Source: JAJDTQ01 sp963422385 (lineage in GTDB: Bacteria > Desulfobacterota > Binatia > UBA9968 > JAJDTQ01). Taken from it: a DNA stretch of 64,000 bases. The stretch covers positions 124,001 to 188,000 of the forward strand of contig OY729432.1 of the NCBI GenBank assembly GCA_963422385.1, given 5' to 3'. The notes under the pieces are model-generated. The model was not told the DNA's origin and ran no database searches. It was given only the letters and a program-made list of their open reading frames with translations. Shown here in pieces: positions 44,259 to 53,662 of this stretch; the first letter of the stretch is position 1; every line of letters begins with the position of its first letter. The translations under genes were made by a program, and so were the position numbers.

Positions 44259-45239
44259 ATGAGCGCGACTGCCGACTATATTCGAGAAGCGCGGGAGCAA
44301 AAGGGACTCACCCTGAAGCAAGTGGAGGAGGAGACCCGTATTCCGCGCTACTACCTCGAAATCCTGGAGGGCGGGGGCGACGACCGCCTCGTTTCGGACC
44401 CTCTCTACATGGTACATTTTCTCCGCAACTATGCCGCGTTTCTGGAAGTCGAGGAGGAGACCCTCGCGGCCGAGTTCGTCCGCGAGAACCGCAAACCCGA
44501 ACCCAGGGAAACCGTTGCGGCCCAGGAGCGCCGGTCCCTGCATACCATCGCCACGGCCGTGCTGGCCGTCTTGCTGGTGCTGGGGGTCGGCGTTTATCTC
44601 TATGACCCGACCCTCCTTGGGATCCGCGGTGGACCGGCAGAGCGAATCGCGGTGAAATCCACCGTCGCCCCCCCGCCGGAAGCACCTGCACAACCGCGGG
44701 CGCCGACACCAACGACACCCCCCAGGACCGACGACGCGGAAAGCTCCGTCCTGCAACCCGAAGCCAATGAGACGGATGCATCGACACCCAGGCTGGTGGC
44801 GACCCGGTCCGAGCCCATTCCCGCTCCCGTGCCGGAACCGGGACCCGAACCCGTAACCGCGGTGCAGGACCAGCCCCTGCCGCCGACCCCGCAGGACGCC
44901 CCCACGCCCCAGGCCGAGGAAACCGCGGCGGGGACTTCCGAACCCGGCGAACCGCCACAAGCGATACCGGACAGCGCTGCCGACGGCGGCCCGGCAACAC
45001 ACAGCCTGACCATCCTCGCCGAGGAGAAGGCTTGGCTGCGGGTCTGGGTCGACGGCGAGCCGTTTCGGGACATACTCCTGGAGCCCGGACAAATCAGGAC
45101 CCTGTCCGCACAATCCGGTTTCGTCATCACTTTCGGCAACGCCGGAGGCGTGCGCCTCACGTTGAATGGAGAGGAGCTCCCCGTGGCAGGAAAATCCGGA
45201 CAGGTGGTGCGCGGCTTCAAGCTCCCACCTGAGCCGTAG
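44259..45239 (+). CDS. RodZ-like protein (HTH, one TM, DUF4115)
   Basis: A 326-residue protein with a Cro/CI-type helix-turn-helix (DYIREAREQKGLTLKQVEEE, residues 6-65), one transmembrane helix (TIATAVLAVLLVLGVGVYLY near 100), a long Pro/Thr/Glu-rich linker (residues 125-245) and a C-terminal DUF4115 beta domain starting LTILAEEKAWLRVWVDG. RodZ bridges the MreB cytoskeleton to the wall-elongation machinery in rod-shaped cells. Here the linker is unusually Pro-rich. The gene is followed after 10 bp by threonine aldolase. Confidence 0.85.
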   Translation: MSATADYIREAREQKGLTLKQVEEETRIPRYYLEILEGGGDDRLVSDPLYMVHFLRNYAAFLEVEEETLAAEFVRENRKPEPRETVAAQERRSLHTIATAVLAVLLVLGVGVYLYDPTLLGIRGGPAERIAVKSTVAPPPEAPAQPRAPTPTTPPRTDDAESSVLQPEANETDASTPRLVATRSEPIPAPVPEPGPEPVTAVQDQPLPPTPQDAPTPQAEETAAGTSEPGEPPQAIPDSAADGGPATHSLTILAEEKAWLRVWVDGEPFRDILLEPGQIRTLSAQSGFVITFGNAGGVRLTLNGEELPVAGKSGQVVRGFKLPPEP

Positions 45240-45249
45240 GCACACGAAC

Positions 45250-46284
<1,035 letters not shown>

Positions 46285-46289
46285 AGCTG

Positions 46290-47423
46290 GTGGACAGAGT
46301 TCCGTCCCCGGACATGCGACCCGAAGGGGCACGATACGTCATCATAGGCGCGGGGTTCGCCGGCGCCGCCACCGCCTGTCACCTGACCCTCCAGGGTGCC
46401 CGTCAAATCGTGATCGTGGAGCAGGAAGCGGTTGCCGGGTTCCATTCCTCGGGCCGGAACGCGGGGTTCATACGCCAGGTCCTGTCCGAGCCCGCGGTGG
46501 CGGACCTGGCCGCGCAATCCGCCGGGTTCATCCGCAAGCCCCCGCCCGGGTGGCCCGTCCCGGTCTCCTACAACGCCATCGGCTGTCTGATACTCGGGCG
46601 CGGCAAACAGTGGCAGGCCCTGCGGAACGATGCCGGGCTCGCGGGCCGGCGGGGCATCGAGGTCGAGTGCTGGTCGCCGGAGAAGACCCTGGCGGCCATG
46701 CCGCTCATCGAGGGCGCCTCCCTGGACGGGGCCGTGTGGTGCGCGTCGGACGGCGTCATCGACGTAAGCGCGCTCTTGTCGGGCTACCTCAAGACGGCCC
46801 AGAGCCACGGCGCCGTCATTCGGTACGGCGCGACGGTGGAGGAAGTGTGGGTACGCAACGGGCGCGCGCGGGGCATCGTCACGAGTCAGGGCTTTTTCGA
46901 GGCCGACGTGGTCGTCAACGCCGCCGGGCCCTGGGCCGGACCCGTGGGCGTCATGGCCGGGGCGTCACCCATCGCCTTTCATCCACGCCGGCGGCACCTG
47001 TTCGTGACCCCGCCACTGGACTGGGTCGAGCCCGACTGGCCCTTCGTCCTCAACCTTTCCGACGAGGTCTATTTCCAGCCCAGCTCCGGCGGCCTGATGC
47101 TGTGTCCGTGCGACGAGGAAGAGGCGCCGCCCGGGGACCCGCCGACGGATGCCCGGGCCGTGGAACTCCTGGCGGAGAGGCTGACCGCGGCCTACCCCAA
47201 CTTTCCCGACGTTCCCATCGGGCGTTACTGGGCCGGACTTCGAACGTTCACCGATGACAACCGGTTCGTCATCGGTTGGGATCCCGTGATCGAGGGATTC
47301 TTCTGGGTCGCGGGGCTGGCCGGCCACGGCGTCACCACCAGCGCCGCCGTGGGCTCCCTGGCAGCCCGGCTGCTCTTCGGAGCGGACGCGGACCCGAACT
47401 TCTCGCCCGCGCGTTTCGGTTGA
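46290..47423 (+). CDS. FAD-dependent D-amino-acid-oxidase-family dehydrogenase
   Basis: A 377-residue flavoprotein with the FAD dinucleotide motif YVIIGAGFAGAATACHL near residue 16, the EQEAVAGFHSSGRNAG segment characteristic of DAO/GlyDH oxidases, VVNAAGPWAGPVG and the C-terminal WVAGLAGHGVTTSAAVG. It would oxidise a glycine, sarcosine or D-amino-acid-like substrate. The GTG at 46290 is used; an ATG at 46314 also fits, and neither has a strong ribosome-binding site. Proximity to threonine aldolase, whose product is glycine, is consistent with amino-acid turnover. Confidence 0.87.
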   Translation: MDRVPSPDMRPEGARYVIIGAGFAGAATACHLTLQGARQIVIVEQEAVAGFHSSGRNAGFIRQVLSEPAVADLAAQSAGFIRKPPPGWPVPVSYNAIGCLILGRGKQWQALRNDAGLAGRRGIEVECWSPEKTLAAMPLIEGASLDGAVWCASDGVIDVSALLSGYLKTAQSHGAVIRYGATVEEVWVRNGRARGIVTSQGFFEADVVVNAAGPWAGPVGVMAGASPIAFHPRRRHLFVTPPLDWVEPDWPFVLNLSDEVYFQPSSGGLMLCPCDEEEAPPGDPPTDARAVELLAERLTAAYPNFPDVPIGRYWAGLRTFTDDNRFVIGWDPVIEGFFWVAGLAGHGVTTSAAVGSLAARLLFGADADPNFSPARFG

Positions 47424-47466
47424 AACGCCGCCCCTCGCCTGCCGGCTCTCCGCCCGCGGCCCTCTG

Positions 47467-48054
47467 TCAGCCCGACTCCCGTTTCACCAGGATCTCGTCG
47501 ATGATGTGATATTCCAGGGCCATGGGAGCGGTCATGAACCGGTCCCGCTCGGTGTCCCGTTCGATGGCCTTGAGGGTCTGCCCGGTGTGCTTGACCAGGA
47601 TGTCGTTGAGCTCCTCGCGCACCCGAAGGATCTCCCTGGCGTAGATGTCGATGTCCGCCGCCGACCCCTGGTATCCGCCCAGGGGCTGGTGGATCATGAC
47701 ACGCGCGTGAGGCAACGCAAACCGCTTCCCCGACCGGCCCGCGGCCAGCAACAGGGCTCCCATGCTGGCTGCCTCGCCGATGCACACCGTGGCGACGTCC
47801 GCCCGGATGTACTGCATGGTGTCATAGATGGCCAAGCCCGCGGTCACCGCTCCCCCCGGCGAGTTGATGTACAGATAAATATCCTGTTCCGGATCTTCGG
47901 ACTCCAGGTAGAGAAGCTGGGCGGCGATGGTGTTGGCCACCGGGTCGTCGATCTCTCCCACCAGAAACACGATGCGGTCCCGCAACATGCGGGAGAAAAG
48001 GTCATAGGTCCGCTCGCCGCGGCCGCTCTCCTCCGTTACCATGGGTACTTCCAT
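47467..48054 (-). CDS. clpP: ATP-dependent Clp protease proteolytic subunit
   Basis: The 195-residue protein has the Clp fold and full triad: Ser in GEAASMGALLLAAG, His in ARVMIHQPLGGYQG and Asp in ERDTERDRFM. The oligomerisation start reads RTYDLFSRMLRDRIVFL. It has no long propeptide. Here it stands alone, without clpX or tig beside it, so it is likely an extra or relocated ClpP. It converges with the DAO gene and is divergent from the next gene. Confidence 0.94.
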   Translation of the reverse strand: MEVPMVTEESGRGERTYDLFSRMLRDRIVFLVGEIDDPVANTIAAQLLYLESEDPEQDIYLYINSPGGAVTAGLAIYDTMQYIRADVATVCIGEAASMGALLLAAGRSGKRFALPHARVMIHQPLGGYQGSAADIDIYAREILRVREELNDILVKHTGQTLKAIERDTERDRFMTAPMALEYHIIDEILVKRESG

Positions 48055-48131
48055 GACGTTACAATACCTGTGTGGCTTGCCACTTGTCCAGATTTGAAAC
48101 TACACTGGCCCGTGGAGGCAACAAACAGGCG

Positions 48132-48854
48132 ATGCAAGAAGAACATTCACGGAACGCTTTGCCGGAAGCCATGCGCGAGCCACTCCGGCGCTACGCGGAG
48201 ACCCTCAAGGAACTTGCCGGGGACAACGCCCGGTCGCTGACGCTGTTCGGCGCCGTCGCCGCAGGCACTTTCAATCCCCGGTCGCACACGGCACGGAGTG
48301 TCTTCGTGGTGGGCGCCGTGGACCTGGAGATGCTGCGGCGGCTGGCCCGCCAGGGTCCGCGGCTGGGGAAGGCACGCATCGCCGCGCCGCTGATCATGAC
48401 GCCGGAATACATCGACGCATCCCTGGATACCTTCCCGCTGGAGTTCCTCGAGATTGCCCAGCACCGCATTTGCGTGTTCGGGGAGGACTATTTCCAGGTG
48501 CTGTCCCTGCAGGCCGCCGACGTGCGACACCAGTGCGAGCGCGAGATCAAGACCATCCAGCTCGGCATGAGGCAGGCGCTGCTGGCCGCGGCGGGGCGGG
48601 ACAAGACCCTCACCACGGTGGAGGTGGACGTGGGCGAGCGCCTGCTGCGGTCGCTGCGAGGACTGCTGTGGCTCCACGGCGACACCGGGCCCAGGGCGGC
48701 GCTGGACACGGTGGCGGCCGTCGAGGACGGCATCCACCGTTCGTTGCCCGGGGTTCGGAGCGCCGTCGACGACCGCAGCCACCACGGCTGGGAAGAGTTC
48801 AAGACCCTCTACGCGGACGTGGACGCCCTGAGGACCCATATCAATGCGTGGTAG
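48132..48854 (+). CDS. Nucleotidyltransferase-like protein of unknown role
   Basis: A 240-residue soluble protein whose first third, LTLFGAVAAGTFNPRSHTARSVFVVG, looks like a nucleotidyltransferase core with a degenerate GSxxxGT motif; the acidic residues that bind metal are not obvious. The rest is helical, with an Arg-rich center (GERLLRSLRGLLWLHG). Its stop overlaps the next gene (TPM/YgcG) by 11 bp, followed by LemA. It may be a partner in that membrane-linked set. No function is assigned. Confidence 0.65.
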   Translation: MQEEHSRNALPEAMREPLRRYAETLKELAGDNARSLTLFGAVAAGTFNPRSHTARSVFVVGAVDLEMLRRLARQGPRLGKARIAAPLIMTPEYIDASLDTFPLEFLEIAQHRICVFGEDYFQVLSLQAADVRHQCEREIKTIQLGMRQALLAAAGRDKTLTTVEVDVGERLLRSLRGLLWLHGDTGPRAALDTVAAVEDGIHRSLPGVRSAVDDRSHHGWEEFKTLYADVDALRTHINAW

Positions 48855-49668
48855 GGGAACCCTTCTCTGGCCCGGGCTCGCGCTTTTGCTGTGCCTCGCC
48901 GGAGTGAGCGATGCGGCCGTGACGGTCAGGGATCCGGGAACGTATGTGGTGGACACCGCCGGGCTCATCGACCCCGCCACGGAGCGCAAGATGGAGGGCT
49001 GGCTGCGCGAGCTGGAGCGGAAGACCACGGCCCAGGTCAAGGTCCTGACCGTTCCCACCACGGAAGGGGAGGACATCTTCGGTTTCGTGCAGCGCCACGC
49101 GGAAGCCTGGAGGCTCGGCCGCAAGGGCAAGGACAACGGCGCCCTCATCGCCCTGACCGTCAAGGAACGGCGGGTCCGTATCCACACGGGGTACGGCCTG
49201 GAGGGAGTGCTGCCGGACTCCTGGGCGGGCACGGCGGCCCGGCGGGTCACGACGGACTTCTTCAGCGCGGGGAAATACGCCGAAGGGTTGCTTGCCCTCA
49301 CCGTCGCCACCGCCAACCGGGTGGCGGACGGGGCGCGCGTGAAGCTCACCGGTGCGCCGGACTACCGGATCCGCGGCGGGCGACGGCGCGTAACCGGCGC
49401 CGGCATCGGCGGCTCGCTGGTGCCGCTGCTGGTGCTGCTGTTCTTCCTGAGCTCCCTGCGGCGCCGGCGTCACCGCACCGCCTGGGGCGGGCGGGGCGCG
49501 GCATCCGGCTTTCTGATGGGGGCCGTCCTCGGGAGCCTTCTGGGCGGAGGCGGGCGTTCCTGGGGTGCGGGCGGAGGCGGTCTTGGAGGAGGGTTCGGCG
49601 GCGGCTTCGGTGGTTCCTTCGGTGGGGGCGGGGGGTTTGGCGGCGGCGGCGGCGGAGCCGGATGGTGA
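48844..49668 (+). CDS. TPM-domain (YgcG/Psb32-like) membrane protein with Gly-rich tail
   Basis: The 274-residue product has a signal peptide (LLWPGLALLLCLAGVSDA), the TPM domain (VVDTAGLIDPATERKME to VADGARV, including QVKVLTVPTTEGEDIFGF and NGALIALTVKERRVRIHTG), a transmembrane helix (LVPLLVLLFFLSSL near residue 200) and a tail of about 60 residues that is mostly Gly, Phe and Ser. TPM proteins commonly sit next to LemA, as here. Function is thought to be envelope-linked but is poorly known. Confidence 0.88.
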   Translation: MRGRGTLLWPGLALLLCLAGVSDAAVTVRDPGTYVVDTAGLIDPATERKMEGWLRELERKTTAQVKVLTVPTTEGEDIFGFVQRHAEAWRLGRKGKDNGALIALTVKERRVRIHTGYGLEGVLPDSWAGTAARRVTTDFFSAGKYAEGLLALTVATANRVADGARVKLTGAPDYRIRGGRRRVTGAGIGGSLVPLLVLLFFLSSLRRRRHRTAWGGRGAASGFLMGAVLGSLLGGGGRSWGAGGGGLGGGFGGGFGGSFGGGGGFGGGGGGAGW

Positions 49669-49749
49669 CGCCCCCCGGTCGCGTCTTGCAGCCGGGATGA
49701 GCCGCGGGTGGTTTGAAACCGGCCGCTACGTTGTGCCAAGGCCGGGCAC

Positions 49750-49770
49750 GGGCGGATTTGAAACCCGCCC
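49750..49770. repeat. Intergenic GGGCGGATTTGAAACCCGCCC palindrome (copy B)
   Basis: This unit follows GGGCAC and precedes CCCCTAC, in the gap between the TPM and LemA genes; a partial GGTTTGAAACCGG repeat lies just before it at about 49709-49722. It is the best match to copy C at 62775-62795. Confidence 0.65.
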
Positions 49771-49823
49771 CCCCTACATGGGCCGACGATCATGAACCCC
49801 TGATACGGGAAGGGAGAAATGGC

Positions 49824-50396
49824 GTGAGCGCATCGAGGATTCTATTGGTGGTGCTGGCGGCGGTCGTCGGACTGGTCTTGCTGGCTGGCGGCTGTGTCCT
49901 CAACGGCTACAACCGGGCCATCACCCTGGACGAAGGGGTGAAGAACCAGTGGGCCCAGGTGGAGAACCAGCTTCAGCGGCGCTTCGAGCTGATTCCCAAC
50001 CTGGTGGAAACCGTCAAGGGCGTGGCCAAGCAGGAGGACAAGATCTTCCTGGGAGTCGCCAACGCGCGCAAAGCCTATTTCCAGGCCGGCACGGTCAACC
50101 AGAAGGCTCAGGCCGCCGCCGGCTTCGAGCGAGCGCTGTCCCGGTTGCTGGTTCTGCGGGAGCAATATCCGCAGCTAAAGTCCAACCAGTCCTTCCTCAA
50201 GCTCCAGGACCAGCTCGAAGGAACCGAGAACCGCCTGGCGGTGGAGCGAAAACGGTTCAACGACCGCGTCACCGCGGTCAACACGTTCGTGCGCAAGCTG
50301 CCGGGACGCTTTTACGCCGACCTTGCAGGGGTTGAGAAGGGGGAGTATTTCAGGGTGGAAGAGGCGGCCAGGGAATCGCCGAGGGTGAGTTTCTGA
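49824..50396 (+). CDS. LemA family protein
   Basis: A 190-residue protein with an N-terminal hydrophobic anchor (ILLVVLAAVVGLVLLAGG) and the LemA body: YNRAITLDEGVKNQWAQVEN, the RRFELIPNLVETVKG block, and FNDRVTAVNTFVRKLPGRF near the end. AGGGAG at 49811-49816 supports the GTG start at 49824. LemA proteins are membrane-anchored, face outward and are commonly paired with TPM proteins, as here. The C-terminal EYF-type motif (KGEYFRVEE) is present. Confidence 0.9.
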   Translation: MSASRILLVVLAAVVGLVLLAGGCVLNGYNRAITLDEGVKNQWAQVENQLQRRFELIPNLVETVKGVAKQEDKIFLGVANARKAYFQAGTVNQKAQAAAGFERALSRLLVLREQYPQLKSNQSFLKLQDQLEGTENRLAVERKRFNDRVTAVNTFVRKLPGRFYADLAGVEKGEYFRVEEAARESPRVSF

Positions 50397-50534
50397 GATC
50401 GTCGCGGAGGCCAGTGCCTGACGCTCGGCCACGGGCGCTGGAAGCGACGCCACGAGTGGTCAACCGACTGGGCTCCAGGCCGTGGGACTCCCATCCAACC
50501 AGCATTTGCAACGACTGTTCTTGATGCGCGTAAC

Positions 50535-50566
50535 CCCGGCACGTCCAAGGGCCGGGAAACGTTTTT
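50535..50566 (+). terminator. Rho-independent terminator after lemA
   Basis: CCCGGC and GCCGGG (6-bp stem, 10-nt loop) are followed by AAACGTTTTT. It lies about 140 bp past the lemA stop and would end the 48132-50396 operon. The next 65 bp turn AT-rich. Confidence 0.45.
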
Positions 50567-50631
50567 CCTCTGTCCAGTTTCAGTAATTTGAATAATTTAA
50601 CTTTTTTTGTTAGGTTTAACGTAAAGGAGAT

Positions 50632-51344
50632 TTACTTGGAAGTCTGGCTCGTCATATTTTTCTCCATCGCCGCCAGCCTCGCCATTGCCGTATTGCTGGA
50701 GTACTGATCCTTCGTCTCCCGACCGAGATCCACCCCAACGAATTCCCGAACGGCCTCTCCGTGCAGGTCGCCACGAAAGCGTAGGGCCTTCACTGCGGCG
50801 TAACGGTCCACAGGACTCTCTGCGGTGACGTCATCCAGCGGGTCATAGCGGGCGCCCAAGTACTGATCCGGATCCGCGAGTGCTTCAGGGGCACCAGCGA
50901 GAATGGCCATGTTTGCGACGAACCACTCACCGGCGCTACGTAGGCATGTTTGTCCTCCAATCTGTAGGTTTGCTTGCGCGGCGGCCCGCCGTCACCTTCC
51001 ATCATTACGACGAGCTTGTCCTCATCAACGGACAGGACGTGGCCGGGCCGTCTCGGTACCGTAGACGGCCAAGTGCGGTCGCGTTCGGCTCCTTCCGAGG
51101 CGGATTTTGGCGGCCCGAGCTTCGAAGGCGACATCGAATCACGTAGCGTCTACACTGAAAAATACACCGCACTATCTGCTGGCTGGGGCCGTCTGGACCA
51201 TCCGTGCAGGAAATCAGCGCCACAACATCCTCGCCACGCAACCCTGCATCCCATGCCCGATCCGGGTTGTTCGGCGCGTCGCTCAGCGCGTCGCTCATTC
51301 TGAGTCAGAAACCGCGGAAAACTGGTATCTACCTTGAATCCCAT
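50632..51344 (-). pseudogene. Decayed gene downstream of the C protein, likely the former restriction endonuclease
   Basis: The ATG at 51344 overlaps the C-protein stop (TGATG) and reads MGFKVDTSFPRFLT. The frame then breaks. Further coding segments follow on the same strand: MSDALSDAPNNPDRAWDAGL from 51298, KLGPPKSASEGAERD with VLSVDEDKLVVMMEG, and finally DPDQYLGARYDPLDDVTAE to 50632. The pieces lie in different frames with an apparent large deletion after RFLT and an indel near 50930. Its place, co-directional with and overlapping the controller, is where C-regulated systems carry the endonuclease. I cannot recognise a nuclease motif in what remains. Confidence 0.5.
50636..50707 (+). CDS. 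Possible 23-residue membrane peptide
   Basis: TTG at 50636 lies 6 bp after an AAAGGAG box and opens a 23-codon frame, MEVWLVIFFSIAASLAIAVL plus LEY, a single hydrophobic helix ending in TGA. The 40 bp before it are AT-rich (TTTGAATAATTTAAC), unlike the surroundings, and could hold a promoter. It is antisense to the end of the decayed gene above, so it may simply be chance. Confidence 0.25.
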   Translation: MEVWLVIFFSIAASLAIAVLLEY

Positions 51345-51580
51345 CAGCCGCCATCTTGGTCTTTCGCCCGCTTGAGCAGACCGCCTGGTTCCACTCCGAG
51401 GGCTTCAGCAAGAAGAAATATGTTCTCAAGGGAGATATTGCGCTGCCCACGCTCGATGGAGCTTATGTAGGTCCTGTGAAGGCCGGCTCTGTCTGCCAGT
51501 GCTTCCTGCGAAAACCCTGTCGTGACTCTGAAGCGGCGAAGATTCGCAGCGAATATGGATTTCGGTCTGATTTCCGTCAC
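51344..51580 (-). CDS. Restriction-modification controller (C) protein, Xre family
   Basis: From a GTG at 51580 the protein is 78 residues, the usual C-protein size. It is almost entirely a helix-turn-helix domain: LRRFRVTTGFSQEALADRAG, then LHRTYISSIERGQRNISLEN, nearly the signature of C.PvuII-type controllers. It is divergent from a DNA methyltransferase with a C-box between them and overlaps the decayed gene downstream. C proteins activate their own and the endonuclease gene, delaying restriction until methylation is complete. Confidence 0.82.
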   Translation of the reverse strand: MTEIRPKSIFAANLRRFRVTTGFSQEALADRAGLHRTYISSIERGQRNISLENIFLLAEALGVEPGGLLKRAKDQDGG

Positions 51581-51623
51581 GTCGGAGCCTCCGTCAGGGC
51601 TGCAGGAAAGCTGGAAGTATGCC

Positions 51624-51649
51624 AACTGTAAGTCTACAGACTTTAAGTT
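51624..51649. promoter_or_regulatory. C-box operator
   Basis: AACTGTAAGTC (51624-51634), TACA, GACTTTAAGTT (51639-51649) are two inverted copies of the ACTnnnAGT element bound by C proteins, spaced as in known controllers. The site lies between the divergent C-protein start (51580) and methyltransferase start (51685), the expected place. This supports the R-M assignment independently of the protein sequences. Confidence 0.7.
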
Positions 51650-51684
51650 TCCCATCTGGAAACAGGACGCCGGGAGAGCAGAAC

Positions 51685-53622
51685 ATGATGCCCACTCTGC
51701 TGCCCGAAGCCATCACGGCACTGCGCACAGACGCCATCTACAACTGTCACGCCTATTTCACCAAGGTGCCAGTGGCTGCCATACGCCCTTTCATGGAAGC
51801 ATTCTCTGACCCCGGAGACACGATCGTGGATTTCTTCGCTGGCTCGGGCATGACCGGGCTGGCCGCCCTGATGGCGGGACGCACGGCCGTTCTAAGTGAT
51901 ATTTCTGTGCTCGGACAGCACATCACGCAGGGCTATCTGACCGAAGTATCGCCGTCCACGTTCCACCATGCGGCCGATTCGGTGATGAAGACGGCGCGCG
52001 CAGCGCTGGGCGATCTGTACAAAACGCGCCGTGCTGCCGACGACGCCGTTGCGGAAATGGTCCGTACCGTCTGGTCCTTTACCTATATTTGCCCTGTATG
52101 CAGCGATGAAATCGTCTATTACGACCAACTCTCGCCACACGGCGTTCAGCCCGAGCGATGTCCGTCCTGTGACGGGCCGTTCACGCGCCGGAACTGGTCC
52201 CGCGGCGAAGATGTGCCGGTTGATGTTGTAGTGGTCGGAGAGAACGGCAGGCTCATCTCACAGGATGTTTCGGACTTTGACAGGCAAATGATCGCGATGG
52301 CTGCCTGTGACCCCCGTCACAAGGATGTGCCGTCACTACCCATCCACAAGCAACGCGAAATGTACAGCCGGTCGGGTCTTGGGAAAGCAGGGCTTACCGG
52401 AACAGCGCGGTTTTTCGCGCCGCGAAATGCGATTGCGCTCCTTGAGTTATGGCGTGCCATCAGCGCTTGGGAAGACGCGGGTCTGAGACGCAAGCTCAGC
52501 TTCGCCTTTACCGCGATCCTTCCGCGGGCCTCCCGGCGCTATCAGTGGAGCGCCAAGCGCCCGCTTAACGCCCAGAACCAAACCTGCTACATCGCCCCGG
52601 TCTACTACGAATGGAACGTGTTCGAGCTTTTCCGCCGCAAGGTCGACGCCGTCTTGCGTGCTGATCAAGAGCTGTTCGGTGGCGACGTGGCACCACTCTT
52701 TCAGCGGGCGATGGCACAGGACGTCTCATACGCACTCACGTCAGCAGATCGGCTCTTGCACCTCGGGAACGCGTCGGTGGACTACATCTTCACAGACCCG
52801 CCCTTCGGCAGCAATATCTTTTACAGCGATATGAGCCTGTTCCACGAGACTTGGCTGGGTCGCACCACGGACAACAAGAACGAGGCGGTCGTCCACACCA
52901 CCGGCAAGCGCAAGAAAGGTGCCGTTGAGCACTACGAAAAGCTCCTACGTGGCGCGTTTACCGAAGCTTTCCGCATACTCAAACCGGGTCGGTACATGTC
53001 CTTGGTGTTCGGCAACAGCAGCGGGCGAATTTGGGGCCTCGTACAGCGTGCCCTGCGCAATGCAGGATTCAAGACAGCGCCAGCTCACGTCGCGATTCTG
53101 GACAAGGGCCAACGATCGGTGAAGGGCCTCAATTCCGGCTCCGAGAGCGTTGTCACCGTCGATCTGATCCTTACGGTCCAAAACCTGCTTGTGCCGAGTC
53201 GGCCGACAACGCCCGGCCTCTGTCAAACGGCGATACAGCGGCACTGATCCGTCAAACCTTGGCCGATTTGCCTGTCGAGCAGGCCCGCAACCCGAGCTAC
53301 GTCTACGTCCACATCTTGACCAGGGCGATCCAGCAGCACCGAATTCTTGACGACCTGCATCTTGGCGAGGTGCTAGTGTGGTGTCCGGTAAATACGCAAG
53401 GTAATTTACTGGTCTTTATTGCCGTCGGCTGCGTTGCTCTTCCTCGCGTGGTATTGGCCACTGCTCGTCATCGCGCCTTGCCGACAACAAAAAATCCTGC
53501 GCATCTTGTCTTGCGTATTTACGGGACACCACACTGGTAGCATTCCGTCAGGCAGGCTACACGATTGACCGGAAGACTGGCATGCTGCACCACGATGACT
53601 CAAGGGTAGCGGCAGCTTAACC
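51685..53622 (+). pseudogene. DNA methyltransferase with zinc ribbon, 3' end frameshifted and MITE-interrupted
   Basis: From the ATG at 51685 the frame carries motif I, IVDFFAGSGMTGLAAL, near residue 50. A zinc ribbon (CPVCSDEI and CPSCDGPF) follows, then a long recognition region, then motif IV TDPPFGSNIFYSDMS near 370. This is an amino-MTase with motif I ahead of IV. The frame ends at 53247, but the neighbouring frame continues the protein as LIRQTLADLPVEQARN, showing an indel near 53190. That frame runs into the MITE and resumes beyond it as AFRQAGYTIDRKTG, ending at 53622. The core motifs are intact, so a shortened enzyme might still act. Confidence 0.75.
53376..53537. mobile_element. 162-bp MITE with 26-bp terminal inverted repeats and TA target duplication
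   Basis: The left end AGTGTGGTGTCCGGTAAAT (53375 onward) and right end, read on the other strand, AGTGTGGTGTCCCGTAAAT form 26-bp inverted repeats with one mismatch. TA flanks both sides (53374-53375 and 53538-53539). Removing the element and one TA restores the methyltransferase reading frame (EVL followed by AFRQAG). TA duplication suggests mobilisation by an IS630/Tc1-type transposase; none is present here. A related fragment is at 17492-17559. Confidence 0.82.
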
Positions 53623-53662
53623 GCTTGCAGCAGCCGGAGCGTGCGAGCGGCGATCAACGACG

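Noticed and set aside
49560..49668. Gly-rich GGC/GGT repeats as a CRISPR or minisatellite
   Set aside because: They encode the Gly/Phe tail of the TPM protein and lack regular repeat-spacer structure; no CRISPR array was seen anywhere in the window.
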